From positions 3,109-67,108 of the forward strand of contig CAZMMV010000002.1 in assembly GCA_964567475.1 (NCBI GenBank): a stretch of DNA of 64,000 bases. The letters run 5' to 3'. This document shows positions 53,290 to 62,063 of the stretch, piece after piece; within the stretch, counting starts at the first letter, position 1, and each line of letters starts with the position of its first letter. A model generated the notes under the pieces. It did not search any database. It saw nothing but the letters and a program-made list of their open reading frames with translations, and was not told the DNA's origin. Both the position numbers and the translations under genes were made by a program. The stretch is from CAZMMV01 sp964567475. Lineage in GTDB: Bacteria > Bacillota > Clostridia > Tissierellales > Tissierellaceae.

Positions 53290-54646
53290 TTAGCAATCCT
53301 CCTTTCCTTGTTTGAAAAAATATTTTTAAACTTGGTAAATCTTCTGTTAAAGAAAATATAACTATTCTATCTCCAGCCAAGAGTACTGAATCTCCATTAG
53401 GTATAACTACCTTACCTTCTCTAACCTGTGCACCTATGATAATACCCTTAGGTAATTTAAGTTCTTTTAAACTCTTTCCAACTATAGGAAGGTCTTTTCC
53501 AACGATTATTTCTGTAACTTCTCCGTTTCCTCCTATTAACATAGATACAGATACTATTTTACCACCACGTACAAATTTTAAGATATTACTTGCTGTAATA
53601 TATATAGGATTTAATGCTGCGTCAATCCCTAGTCTATCAATTATCTTAGTATAATTTTCTCTGCTAATTTTAGATATAGTCTTTGATACTCCCATCTGCT
53701 TAGCCATAAGTGACATCAATAGATTTGCCTCGTCATATCCAGTTACACCTACAAACGCATCCATAGATGAAATTCTTTCCTCTTCCAATAAATTTATATC
53801 TGTTCCATCTCCATGAATAATTAAAACATTTTTTAATTTCTCAGCAAGTTCTTCACATCTCTTTTTGTTCTGTTCAATTATTGTAACTGATATATTGGAC
53901 TTAACTAATTCTTTAGCCAAATAAAATCCTATATTACTTCCCCCAAGAATCATTACCTTTTTTATTTGTCTTTTATTTATATCTCTAGTAAATCTATTAT
54001 TTAGATCTATAATATCTTGACTTTTACCTATAACATGAATTATATCTTTTTCCTGCAAAACTGTAGATCCATCAGGTATTATAATTAAACCATTTCTTGA
54101 TATAGCTGTAATTAACAGATTATCAAAATTCTCTAATTCCATTAATCTTTTTCCAACAAATTCATGCATATTTTCTATGTTGAAATCAATCATTTGAACT
54201 TTTCCTTTTGCGAAATCACCAGAATAAAAATTATAATTTTTAAGTAAGTATTTCTCCATAGAATGTGCTGTGGCTAAATCTGGATTTATTATGCGATCTA
54301 TCCCCATCTTATCCTTTATAAAATCCAATTGTTTCATATACTCAGGATTTCTTATTCTAGCTATAGTCTTATAGCATCCTAGCTGCTTTGCTAAAGAACA
54401 AATAAGAGTATTTGTTTCATCACTATTAGTTGCCGCTACAAGTAAACCATAAGATTTTATATTTAATTCCTTAAGTATACTTATTTCTATTCCATTTGCC
54501 AGTACAGTTAAAACATCTAAATGTTCATTTACTGAATCTAATACCTTTTGATTGATATCTATAACAGTTACATCTATTTCTTCCTTTACCATAGACTCTG
54601 CTAATTTATATCCAAGTTTTCCTGCACCTACAATCATAACCTTCAT
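53255..54646 (-). CDS. trkA: TrkA potassium uptake regulatory protein
   Basis: About 463 residues with two RCK modules, each a Rossmann NAD-binding domain (MIVGAGKLGYKLAE near 1-20; MILGGSNIGFYLAKEL near 225) followed by a TrkA-C domain. It binds NAD(H)/ATP and gates TrkH from the cytoplasmic side. I chose ATG 54646, behind GAGGTG; the GTG at 54655 lies within that site. It is the first gene of trkA-trkH-M18. Confidence 0.95.
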   Translation of the reverse strand: MKVMIVGAGKLGYKLAESMVKEEIDVTVIDINQKVLDSVNEHLDVLTVLANGIEISILKELNIKSYGLLVAATNSDETNTLICSLAKQLGCYKTIARIRNPEYMKQLDFIKDKMGIDRIINPDLATAHSMEKYLLKNYNFYSGDFAKGKVQMIDFNIENMHEFVGKRLMELENFDNLLITAISRNGLIIIPDGSTVLQEKDIIHVIGKSQDIIDLNNRFTRDINKRQIKKVMILGGSNIGFYLAKELVKSNISVTIIEQNKKRCEELAEKLKNVLIIHGDGTDINLLEEERISSMDAFVGVTGYDEANLLMSLMAKQMGVSKTISKISRENYTKIIDRLGIDAALNPIYITASNILKFVRGGKIVSVSMLIGGNGEVTEIIVGKDLPIVGKSLKELKLPKGIIIGAQVREGKVVIPNGDSVLLAGDRIVIFSLTEDLPSLKIFFQTRKGGLLSELWNRTKGSR

Positions 54647-54750
54647 TTTCCTCACCTCTTCAATACTATACCAAATCTTATTATATAATAATAGTGATAA
54701 AAAAAATATTCATGAAAATCATAAATAAGAATAACTTTTCAAGAAAGTTG

Positions 54751-54778
54751 TTGACATATACTCATAACTTGTTATAAT
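54751..54778 (+). promoter_or_regulatory. Strong promoter of the Mrp/MinD/NifX cluster
   Basis: TTGACA (54751-54756) and TATAAT (54773-54778), both perfect consensus, 16-base spacer. Confidence 0.88.
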
Positions 54779-54787
54779 AAAAGTATA

Positions 54788-54799
54788 GAGCATATGCTC
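54788..54799 (+). promoter_or_regulatory. Palindrome at the start point of the Mrp/MinD/NifX cluster
   Basis: GAGCATATGCTC is an exact 12-bp palindrome ten bases after the -10. It is placed to act as a repressor site; the DUF134 protein encoded second in the operon is the natural candidate. Confidence 0.65.
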
Positions 54800-54822
54800 A
54801 TAATGGAAAGGAGAGATAAGTT

Positions 54823-55122
54823 ATGGCAAGAAGAGATGGAACTGGCCCTATGGGACAAGGGGCAATGACTGGTCGAGGTATGGGAGCTTGTATTGGAAAT
54901 ATTAGCAGAAGATCTTCCTATGCTAGAAATAGATTTAATGGAGGTCAAGGCAGAGGTTTTGGAGCTAAAGGCTTTAGATGCAGACAAGGATTTGGAGGAT
55001 ATATGGTAGAAGAGCCAATAAATACAATGTCTGAAAAGGAATGGTTATCTAAAGAAAAATCAGTATTAGAAGAAAAACTAAATCTACTAAATAAAGAATT
55101 AGATAATTTATCTGATGAATAA
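54823..55122 (+). CDS. DUF5320 family protein
   Basis: The 99-residue protein begins MARRDGTGPMGQGAMTGRGMG, the hallmark of DUF5320, followed by a Gly/Arg/Phe-rich low-complexity region with a few Cys and a C-terminal coiled-coil helix (about 70-99). The function is unknown; it is regularly encoded with NifX-like, Mrp and DUF134 proteins in anaerobes. ATG 54823 lies after GGAGAG. It is the first gene of the cluster. Confidence 0.88.
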   Translation: MARRDGTGPMGQGAMTGRGMGACIGNISRRSSYARNRFNGGQGRGFGAKGFRCRQGFGGYMVEEPINTMSEKEWLSKEKSVLEEKLNLLNKELDNLSDE

Positions 55123-55172
55123 CAGATTCTTCCTGTTATTCATTTTATCTTACTTAAAGGGAAGTGATCATA

Positions 55173-55553
55173 TTGGCAAGACCTAGAAAATTAAGAAAGG
55201 TCTGTAATTTACCACAAACAAATAAATTTGGGCCAATAAATTCTTGCCATGAAAATATAGAAACGATTTCTATGACTGTGGAGGAGTACGAAACTATAAG
55301 ACTAATAGACTTAGAAGGTTTAACTCAGCAAGAATGTGCAGATATTATGCATGTAGCAAGAGCCACAGTCCAAAGAATTTATATTGAAGCAAGAAAAAAA
55401 TTAGCTGACTTTCTAGTGAATGGCAATATGTTAAATATTGAAGGTGGTAGTTACAAACTATGTAGTGAAAAAAAACAAGCTCAAGGATGCGGAAGATGTC
55501 GCAGACATAGATTTGGAAGAGAAAATGGAAACATAAATTTAGAGGAGGAATAA
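55173..55553 (+). CDS. DUF134 family DNA-binding protein
   Basis: About 126 residues. ARPRKLRKVCNLPQTNKFGP start, TVEEYETIRLIDLEGLTQQECADIMHVARATVQRIYIEARKKLA helix-turn-helix (sigma-70 region-4-like), and a Cys-rich tail CGRCRRHRFG. DUF134 proteins are putative regulators, often next to NifX/Mrp genes. I chose TTG 55173, about ten bases after AAGGG; the GTG at 55164 is too close. It may bind the palindrome at the cluster's start point, with the Cys-rich tail sensing metal or FeS state; this is inference. Confidence 0.9.
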   Translation: MARPRKLRKVCNLPQTNKFGPINSCHENIETISMTVEEYETIRLIDLEGLTQQECADIMHVARATVQRIYIEARKKLADFLVNGNMLNIEGGSYKLCSEKKQAQGCGRCRRHRFGRENGNINLEEE

Positions 55554-55555
55554 AA

Positions 55556-55921
55556 ATGATTATAGGAATACCAGTAGAAAAAGATTCAATGAATGCAAGT
55601 ATTAGTGACCATTTTGGACGTACAAATTTTTTCTTAGTTTATAATACAGATAATAAAGAAAGTACTTTTATAGATAATACTGCTGCCAATAGTACAGGTG
55701 GAGCAGGTATAAAAGCTGCTCAAACAATTGTAGATAACAAAATAGATATATTAATATCTCCAAGGCTAGGACAAAATGCTGCGGAAGTAATTAATTCTCA
55801 AAATATAAAATTATATCAATCTATAGATGCATCTATAGAAGATAATATAAAAGCATTAGAAGAAGATAAATTATCCCCATTAAATGACATTCATGAAGGA
55901 TTCCATGGTAATGGAAAATAA
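55556..55921 (+). CDS. NifX/NifB-C-terminal-like cofactor-binding protein
   Basis: The 121-residue protein has the dinitrogenase FeMo-cofactor-binding fold (RNase H-like): IIGIPVEKDSMNASISDHFGRTNFF, STGGAGIKAAQTIVDNKID and LISPRLGQNAAEVI. In anaerobes without nitrogenase such proteins include the orange protein that holds a Mo-Cu-S cluster. It has no Cys. It starts at ATG 55556 after GAGGAGG, two bases past the DUF134 stop, and overlaps the next gene. Confidence 0.9.
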   Translation: MIIGIPVEKDSMNASISDHFGRTNFFLVYNTDNKESTFIDNTAANSTGGAGIKAAQTIVDNKIDILISPRLGQNAAEVINSQNIKLYQSIDASIEDNIKALEEDKLSPLNDIHEGFHGNGK

Positions 55922-56780
55922 TAATATAAAAATAGCAGTTTTAAGTGGTAAGGGTGGCACGGGGAAAACCCTTGTATCTGTAAACTTAGCTGCAGTAGCT
56001 AAAACTGCTAATTATATTGACTGTGATGTAGAAGAACCTAATGGTCATTTATTTTTCAAACCTAAGAATATAAAAACTGAAAAGGTATTCAGAGAAATAC
56101 CTCTAGTAGATGATAATTCATGTATAGCTTGTCAAAAATGTGTTAACTTTTGTAATTTCAATGCTTTAGCATATACAAATAAGTTAATCATATTTAAGGA
56201 TATTTGTCATTCTTGTGGCGGCTGTATGTTAGTTTGCCCAGAAGATGCCTTAACAAAGCAAAATAAATTTATAGGTGAAATTGAAAAAGGTAAAAGTGAA
56301 AATGTAAATGTTTTTTCTGGTTTTCTCACAACTGGAGAACCTTCTGGTACTCCTATTATTGATGCATTGCTAAATAATGTTGCAGAAAGTCAAGATATTA
56401 CAATAATAGATTCACCTCCTGGTAGTGCATGTATAGTAATGGATAGTATAAAAGATGTTGATTACTGTGTGTTGGTTGCTGAACCTACTATTTTTGGAGT
56501 TCATAATCTTAACATGGTATATGAATTAGTAACTCTTTTCAACAAACCATTTGGTGTAGTACTTAATAAAACTTTAGATGGAGAAAATCCTTCTAAGAAG
56601 TTTTGTATTGAAAAGAAAATCAATATTCTAGAGGAAATACCCTTTGATAATCATTTAGGAACACTAAACTCAAACTCAATTATAGTATCAAGAGAAGAAG
56701 AAAAATATAGAAATTTATTTTCTAATTTATTAAATAATATAACTAAGGAGGTAAAAAATGAAAGAATTGTTAATCCTTAG
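55911..56780 (+). CDS. MinD-type P-loop ATPase with inserted ferredoxin domain (first)
   Basis: About 289 residues. VLSGKGGTGKTLVSVNLA is the deviant Walker A of MinD/Mrp ATPases; two 4Fe-4S motifs are inserted (CIACQKCVNFCNFNALAY about 62-80 and CHSCGGCMLVCPEDAL), then IIDSPPGSACIVMD. Such paired ATPases occur in orange-protein complexes (DVU2103/2104-like) and are thought to use ATP to move FeS or metal clusters. I chose ATG 55911, overlapping the NifX stop; ATGs at 55884 and 55905 are alternatives. It overlaps the next gene by 23 bp. Confidence 0.88.
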   Translation: MENNNIKIAVLSGKGGTGKTLVSVNLAAVAKTANYIDCDVEEPNGHLFFKPKNIKTEKVFREIPLVDDNSCIACQKCVNFCNFNALAYTNKLIIFKDICHSCGGCMLVCPEDALTKQNKFIGEIEKGKSENVNVFSGFLTTGEPSGTPIIDALLNNVAESQDITIIDSPPGSACIVMDSIKDVDYCVLVAEPTIFGVHNLNMVYELVTLFNKPFGVVLNKTLDGENPSKKFCIEKKINILEEIPFDNHLGTLNSNSIIVSREEEKYRNLFSNLLNNITKEVKNERIVNP

Positions 56781-57624
56781 TGGAAAAGGTGGTACAGGGA
56801 AAACTACAATAGCCAGTGCTTTTATAAAACTATCTGAAGCTAAGGCTTTTGCAGATTGTGATGTTGATGCTCCAAATTTACACTTAGTAATGAAGAACCT
56901 ATCCAAAGCTAAGACTAAAGATTTTTATGGTTTAGATAAGGCTAAAATAAATCAGGATAAATGTATACAATGTGGATTATGTGAAAAACATTGTAATTTT
57001 AATGCAATAGCTTATAATAAAAGTAAAGACCAATACATTGTAGATACTTTTGCCTGTGAAGGATGTTCTGTTTGTGAATTTGTATGTCCAGAAAATGCAA
57101 TAATTATGAATCCTGCTATTGCAGGAGAATTAATGCTTTATGAAAATGATAATGTTTTCTCTACAGCATGTTTAAAAATGGGAAGTGGAAATTCTGGACT
57201 CCTGGTTACAGATGTAAAAAAGGGAATGAAATCTATTCCTGTTGAAAGTGAATTAGCAATTATTGATGGCTCTCCTGGCATAGGTTGTCCAGTTATTGCC
57301 TCTATAAGTGGAGTAGATATGATTCTAATAGTTACAGAACCTTCTGTTTCCGGTATAAGTGATTTAGAAAGAATAATAAAAACTGCGGATCATTTTAAAA
57401 CCCCAATAGCAGTTTGTATAAATAAATATGATATTAATCTGGATAATACAAATAAAATTATAGATTTATGTAAAAATTTAAATATAAATTTTGTAGGTAA
57501 AATACCTTATGATAAAGAAGCTATAAAAGCAGTTAATAAGGGACTTACTATAATTGATGTAGAATGCCCAGCAGGCAATAGCACAAAAAATGTATATGCA
57601 AATACAATGAAATTACTTTTATAA
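56758..57624 (+). CDS. MinD-type P-loop ATPase with inserted ferredoxin domain (second)
   Basis: The 288-residue protein is a paralogue of the preceding gene: LILSGKGGTGKTTIASAFI, DCDVDAPNLHL, two 4Fe-4S motifs (CIQCGLCEKHCNFNAIAY; CEGCSVCEFVCPENAI) and IIDGSPGIGCPVIA. ATG 56758 follows AAGGAGG. The two ATPases probably form a heterodimer. The overlap with the upstream gene implies coupled, equal synthesis. Confidence 0.9.
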   Translation: MKELLILSGKGGTGKTTIASAFIKLSEAKAFADCDVDAPNLHLVMKNLSKAKTKDFYGLDKAKINQDKCIQCGLCEKHCNFNAIAYNKSKDQYIVDTFACEGCSVCEFVCPENAIIMNPAIAGELMLYENDNVFSTACLKMGSGNSGLLVTDVKKGMKSIPVESELAIIDGSPGIGCPVIASISGVDMILIVTEPSVSGISDLERIIKTADHFKTPIAVCINKYDINLDNTNKIIDLCKNLNINFVGKIPYDKEAIKAVNKGLTIIDVECPAGNSTKNVYANTMKLLL

Positions 57625-57652
57625 TAAATCTAGAATTAAGGAGATGTGACAA

Positions 57653-58492
57653 ATGACACAAAACTGCGATAACAATTGTTCAACATGCGGTGTTGAATGC
57701 GATGAAAGAAAAGAGGAAATAGATTTTTCTGAAAAACCTCACGAACTTAGTAATGTAAAAAAAGTTATAGGTGTAGTTAGTGGAAAAGGTGGAGTTGGAA
57801 AATCTCTAGTTACTTCTATGTTAGCTGTTGCTATGAATAGAAAAGGATATAAATCAGCTGTGTTAGATGCTGATGTTACTGGTCCTTCTATACCAAAAAG
57901 TTTTGGCATCAAAGGAAGAGCTAAAGCTAATAAATTAGGATTATTACCTAGTAAAAGTGAAACTGGAATTGATATAATGTCTATAAATTTACTTCTTGAA
58001 AATGATACTGATCCAGTAGTGTGGAGAGGCCCTGTTATTGCAGGTACTGTAAAACAATTTTGGACTGAAGTAATATGGGAAAATATAGATTACATGTTTA
58101 TAGATATGCCTCCTGGAACTGGAGATGTTCCATTAACTGTATTTCAATCTTTACCTATAGATGGAATAATAATAGTAACTTCTCCACAAGAACTTGTATC
58201 TATGATCGTATCTAAGGCTGTTAATATGGCTAAAATGATGAATATTCCTATACTAGGAATTGTAGAAAATATGTCTTATTTCAAATGTCCAGATTGTGAT
58301 AAACAATATGATATATTTGGAAAAAGCCATATAGAAGAAGTCGCTAAAGAACACGGAATAGAAGTCTATGATAAATTACCTATAGATCCTAAGATATCTA
58401 AAGCTTGTGATATGGGTAAGATTGAATTTTTAGATGGAGAATTGCTTCCTAATATAGGAAACAAATTAGAAAAAATAGGGATGGAGGAATAA
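57653..58492 (+). CDS. Mrp/NBP35 family FeS-cluster carrier ATPase
   Basis: The 279-residue protein has an N-terminal Cys-rich segment (CDNNCSTCGVECDE), the Walker A VVSGKGGVGKSLVTSML, DADVTGPSIPKSFG, the switch DMPPGTGDV and the cluster-binding CPDC near the C-terminal third (YFKCPDCDKQY). It assembles and delivers Fe-S clusters as a homodimer. It starts at ATG 57653 after AAGGAG, 28 bp past the second MinD gene. It forms the centre of the orange-protein-like cluster. Confidence 0.94.
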   Translation: MTQNCDNNCSTCGVECDERKEEIDFSEKPHELSNVKKVIGVVSGKGGVGKSLVTSMLAVAMNRKGYKSAVLDADVTGPSIPKSFGIKGRAKANKLGLLPSKSETGIDIMSINLLLENDTDPVVWRGPVIAGTVKQFWTEVIWENIDYMFIDMPPGTGDVPLTVFQSLPIDGIIIVTSPQELVSMIVSKAVNMAKMMNIPILGIVENMSYFKCPDCDKQYDIFGKSHIEEVAKEHGIEVYDKLPIDPKISKACDMGKIEFLDGELLPNIGNKLEKIGMEE

Positions 58493-58494
58493 TA

Positions 58495-58839
58495 ATGAAA
58501 ATAGCAGTTGCAAGTGATAAAAAAAATGTAAGTGGACACTTTGGTTTTTGTGAAGTTTTTGAGATATTCCATGCAGAAAATAATAAAATAGTAAAAGAAG
58601 AATCATTAGAAAATCCTGGACATAAACCTGGATTCCTACCAAATTATTTACATGAAAATGGCGTAGATGTAATAATTGCCGGTGGTATGGGTGGAGCTGC
58701 AGTTGATATATTTAATGAACATAATATTGAAGTTATTATAGGAGCAGATGGCCCTTCTAAAGAAGCTGTTGAAGCATACTTAAAAGGAGATTTGAAATCT
58801 ACTGGTTCTGTATGCCACGATCATGATCACCAACATTAA
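58495..58839 (+). CDS. NifX/NifB-C-terminal-like protein with His-rich tail
   Basis: The 114-residue protein has the same fold as the earlier NifX-like gene: IAVASDKKNVSGHFGFCEVF, GGMGGAAVDIFNEH and GADGPSKEAVEAYLKG. It differs by Cys23 and a C-terminal CHDHDHQH metal-binding-like tail. It may hold or deliver a metal cofactor. It starts at ATG 58495, two bases past the Mrp stop, after GGAGG, and is the last gene of the operon. Confidence 0.9.
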   Translation: MKIAVASDKKNVSGHFGFCEVFEIFHAENNKIVKEESLENPGHKPGFLPNYLHENGVDVIIAGGMGGAAVDIFNEHNIEVIIGADGPSKEAVEAYLKGDLKSTGSVCHDHDHQH

Positions 58840-58887
58840 AAAAATAACCCTATTACAATTTTAAAATTGTAATAGGGTTATTTTTTT
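58838..58887. terminator. 50-bp perfect palindrome, bidirectional terminator
   Basis: Two exact 25-base arms meet with no unpaired base in the DNA, beginning with seven A and ending with seven T. It serves the NifX end and the convergent PPDK-regulator gene. Confidence 0.95.
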
Positions 58888-59707
58888 AATTAAATTTTAT
58901 ACCATTTTTACTTAAATATGATACTATTATTTCAGCCGTTTCCTCTATGGCCTTATTAGAAACATCTATTATTGGACATCCTATTCTTTTCATAATTCTT
59001 TCCGCATATTCTAATTCATCCATTATCCTAGAGAAATTAGCATAATTTGAACTATTAGGTAATCCTAGAGATTTTAATCTTTCTCCTCTAATCTTATTTA
59101 ATTTTTCTGGTGAATTTGTAAGACCTATAAATTTTCTTGCAGATACTTGATATATCTCCTCAGGAAGACTTGCTTCTACCACTAATGGAACATTGGCTAC
59201 TTTTATATTTTTATTTGCTAAGTACATTGAAAGAGGTGTTTTTGACGTTCTTGATACACCTAACAATACAATATCTGCCTCTAATAATCCTCTAGGATCC
59301 TTTCCATCATCATATTTTACTGCAAATTCTATGGCAGCAACTCTTTTGAAATAAGCTTCATCAAGCTTCCTCATGGCACCTGATTCCCTAGTGGGTTCAT
59401 TTTCTAATATCAAACTTAATCCTTCTATTAAAGGACTCATTAAATCTACAGTCACTAGACCTCTTACATCTGAAAATTTTTCAATAATCCTAACTAACTG
59501 CTTATTTACTAAGGTATAAATTAATAAGGAATTCTCATATTCTGAAGCTTCATTAAGGATTTGAAGTAAATGTTCTATATCTTGAATATAGGAATATCTT
59601 TTTATTTTATAATTATCCGTTTTAAATTGTGCTATTGCCGCTCGCACTACTATTTCTCCAGTTTCTCCTAGGGAGTCTGAAACAACATATATCTTTAATT
59701 CTTCCAA
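58886..59707 (-). CDS. Pyruvate,phosphate dikinase / PEP synthase regulatory protein
   Basis: About 273 residues of the DUF299/PpsR family: LKIYVVSDSLGETGEIVVRAA at the N-terminus, the P-loop-like GVSRTSKTPLSMYLANKN and GLTNSPEKLNKIRGERL. These bifunctional enzymes phosphorylate (ADP-dependent) and dephosphorylate a Thr in pyruvate,phosphate dikinase or PEP synthase to switch it off or on. I chose TTG 59707, eight bases after AGAGG; ATG 59713 is too close. The target dikinase is not in the window. Confidence 0.93.
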   Translation of the reverse strand: MEELKIYVVSDSLGETGEIVVRAAIAQFKTDNYKIKRYSYIQDIEHLLQILNEASEYENSLLIYTLVNKQLVRIIEKFSDVRGLVTVDLMSPLIEGLSLILENEPTRESGAMRKLDEAYFKRVAAIEFAVKYDDGKDPRGLLEADIVLLGVSRTSKTPLSMYLANKNIKVANVPLVVEASLPEEIYQVSARKFIGLTNSPEKLNKIRGERLKSLGLPNSSNYANFSRIMDELEYAERIMKRIGCPIIDVSNKAIEETAEIIVSYLSKNGIKFN

Positions 59708-59905
59708 ATTCATCACCTCTTCTATATGTGATATGCTATACTATCTTATCTGCTAATATAGTACAGTGTATTAATTTTTATGTCAATAGTTTTATCGATT
59801 ATAGCATCTTTTCCCTAATATTTCGTATAACTTTTATTGAAATATATAATTATATACTGTAGTTAATATATATGAGGCGATTTAATGAATATCTTATTAT
59901 CTGTT

Positions 59906-60853
59906 TTAAAATAGACAATATACATATCCAATATATATTGATAAAAGTAAAGCTCCTGTTATTCTACCTATCTTCTTGAAAAGTATTCCTGAAAGAATAA
60001 ATATAAGAGATATTAAAACAGCTATGGGAAGGTCTGTATTTATTGTTTGAGATGTTATGATTAATCCTTCACTACTAACTAAGGTAGAGACTCCTAATAC
60101 TAGGGTAATGTTTATTATATTTGCTCCTAGTATATTACCTACTGATATGCTTTGTTTGTTTTTTATTGTGGCAGATATACCTGTTACTAACTCTGGTAAA
60201 GATGTACCTAAAGCTAATAAGGTAAGACTTATAACTATCTTTGGTATTCTAAAGAAATCAGCTAATTCTATACCTGCCTTTATTAATAACTGTGCACCTA
60301 GTATTATTAAAATAGCTCCTGATATAAACTTCATAATATTTATAAAAGAATTCTCTTTATTTCTAGATTTTGCTTCTAGCTTTCTTGCTTTAACATCGTA
60401 CTTCCTATGTTCTAAAAAATTAAGCAACATAAATAATACTAGTAACAATATTAATAATTTACCATCTTTATATGTAACTACACCATCTGCAGCAAAAAAA
60501 TAAAAGAGACTTAAATATGAAAACATCATGGCCCCCTTAAGACCAAAAAAATCACTATCTATTTTTATAGGTCTTATCATAGCTACGATACCTATTACAA
60601 ATGCTATATTGCATATATAAGATCCAATAGCATTTCCTACTGCCATATCAGAAAAACCTTTACTACTAGAAATAACTGAAACAAAAAACTCTGGCAGAGT
60701 AGTAGCAAGGCTTACTAGAATTGCACCTATTATGCCAAAAGAAACTCCTGTTATTTCTCCTATCCAAATAGTAGAGTCCAAGAACCAATCTCCACCTTTT
60801 ACTAAAATTAAAAGACCTATTGCTAATAAGAACAAAGTAAAATAGATACTCAT
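59906..60853 (-). CDS. Calcium/sodium antiporter family protein (CaCA, YrbG-like)
   Basis: The 315-residue protein has two inverted repeats with alpha motifs: AILVSLATTLPEFFVS then GNAIGSYICNIAFVIG, and LALGTSLPELVTGISATIKNK then GNILGANIINITLVLG. About ten helices. It exchanges Na+ or H+ for Ca2+. ATG 60853 follows GGAGG; an 8-bp inverted repeat (60864-60871 and 60890-60897) abuts that site. Monocistronic. Confidence 0.93.
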   Translation of the reverse strand: MSIYFTLFLLAIGLLILVKGGDWFLDSTIWIGEITGVSFGIIGAILVSLATTLPEFFVSVISSSKGFSDMAVGNAIGSYICNIAFVIGIVAMIRPIKIDSDFFGLKGAMMFSYLSLFYFFAADGVVTYKDGKLLILLLVLFMLLNFLEHRKYDVKARKLEAKSRNKENSFINIMKFISGAILIILGAQLLIKAGIELADFFRIPKIVISLTLLALGTSLPELVTGISATIKNKQSISVGNILGANIINITLVLGVSTLVSSEGLIITSQTINTDLPIAVLISLIFILSGILFKKIGRITGALLLSIYIGYVYCLF

Positions 60854-60923
60854 ATTTTCCTCCTATAGTAGATTTATTATTTAAAACTCCTACTATATTT
60901 ATATATGAATATCTATTGTATTA

Positions 60924-62063
60924 TTACTTATAATTACATCCTTCTCCACCACATATTATTTCTTCATAACTTTCCTTTGTATATAATCTTCCTAAATCTG
61001 TTAATTTGATTATATCTCTTTCAATATAGATCCTTTCCTCGCTTTTTAATTCATCTAATATCTTATTTAAAAAGTCCTCCTTCCAATTTAAATGTTGATT
61101 TATTGTATTTATTCCACTTTCAAATTTTTCATCATCATGACCTTCATGATTTAATATATGAAATAAGAGAGATTTTCCTGCAAATTCAATTTTTTGTTTT
61201 CTTCTTCTATTCATAGTTGTTATTAATCCTCTCTTAGGTGCAAATACAAATACTAAGAAAAATAATATACCTGTCATAACTGCCATAGAACCTGCTATAG
61301 ATACATCAAAATATTTAGCAAGCTGATATCCTAATACTCCATTTACCCCACCTATACCAGCACTTAAAATTATCATCAATTTAAGATTATCTGTTAAAAG
61401 ATAGGCTGTTATTGGAGGCCCTATCATAAATGCTATTACTAGTATTGATCCTACAGATTCAAAAGCTCCAACTGCAGTCACAGAAACTATAGCCATCAAA
61501 CTATAGTGCATTAATGTAGGCATAAATCCTAGAACTGCTCCAAGTGCTGGATCAAATGTAATTAGCTTTAGTTCCTTAAAAAATATAACAATATACAATA
61601 TATTTATAAGCAATATAGTAGCCATAGAATAAATAGCCTTAGCCCCTATATCCTTACCAAATACCAGCATACGATTAAATGGGGCAAAGGCCAATTCACC
61701 CAATAGTACTGCATCTGTATCCAAATGTACAGAAGCTGCATATTTAGATATTATAATTATAGCTATACTAAACAGTAAAGGAAATACTACACCTATAGCC
61801 GAATCCTCAGATACTAATTTAGTACTATTTAAAACTTCAGTTAAAAACACAGTGAACACTCCCATAAGAGCTGCTCCTACTATCAACAAAGGTGAAGTTA
61901 AACTATTGGTCATAAAAAATACTATAACAATTCCTAAAAGTATTGTATGAGTAATTGCATCTGTCATCATGGCCATCTTTCTTAAAACTAAAAAAACCCC
62001 AGGAAGTGAGCTTGCCACTGCAACTATAACTGCAATTAATTGAATTTCTAGTTCTGGTGTCAT
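60924..62063 (-). CDS. Mn/Zn-type ABC transporter permease with C-terminal winged-helix-like tail (second)
   Basis: The 379-residue protein has the ABC-3 (TroC/ZnuB) permease fold: SLPGVFLVLRKMAMMTDAITHTILLGIV, PLLIVGAALMG, VGAFESVGSILVIAFMIGPPITAYLL. After residue about 280 a soluble tail follows (KSLLFHILNHEGHDDEK ... LNKILDELKSEERIYIERDIIKLTDLGRLYTKE) that looks like a DtxR/MntR winged helix. Its ATG overlaps the stop of the previous permease gene (TAATG). It ends ICGGEGCNYK. Two permeases suggest a heterodimeric channel. Confidence 0.9.
   Translation of the reverse strand: MTPELEIQLIAVIVAVASSLPGVFLVLRKMAMMTDAITHTILLGIVIVFFMTNSLTSPLLIVGAALMGVFTVFLTEVLNSTKLVSEDSAIGVVFPLLFSIAIIIISKYAASVHLDTDAVLLGELAFAPFNRMLVFGKDIGAKAIYSMATILLINILYIVIFFKELKLITFDPALGAVLGFMPTLMHYSLMAIVSVTAVGAFESVGSILVIAFMIGPPITAYLLTDNLKLMIILSAGIGGVNGVLGYQLAKYFDVSIAGSMAVMTGILFFLVFVFAPKRGLITTMNRRRKQKIEFAGKSLLFHILNHEGHDDEKFESGINTINQHLNWKEDFLNKILDELKSEERIYIERDIIKLTDLGRLYTKESYEEIICGGEGCNYK

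Noticed and set aside
59884..59913. Nine-codon frame MNILLSVLK with a fair ribosome site
   Set aside because: Too short, overlaps the 3' end of the antiporter gene on the other strand and has no supporting context.
60057..60503. Long plus-strand reading frame opposite the Ca/Na antiporter
   Set aside because: It is the antisense shadow of a well-supported gene; similar shadows opposite other membrane-protein genes were also discarded.
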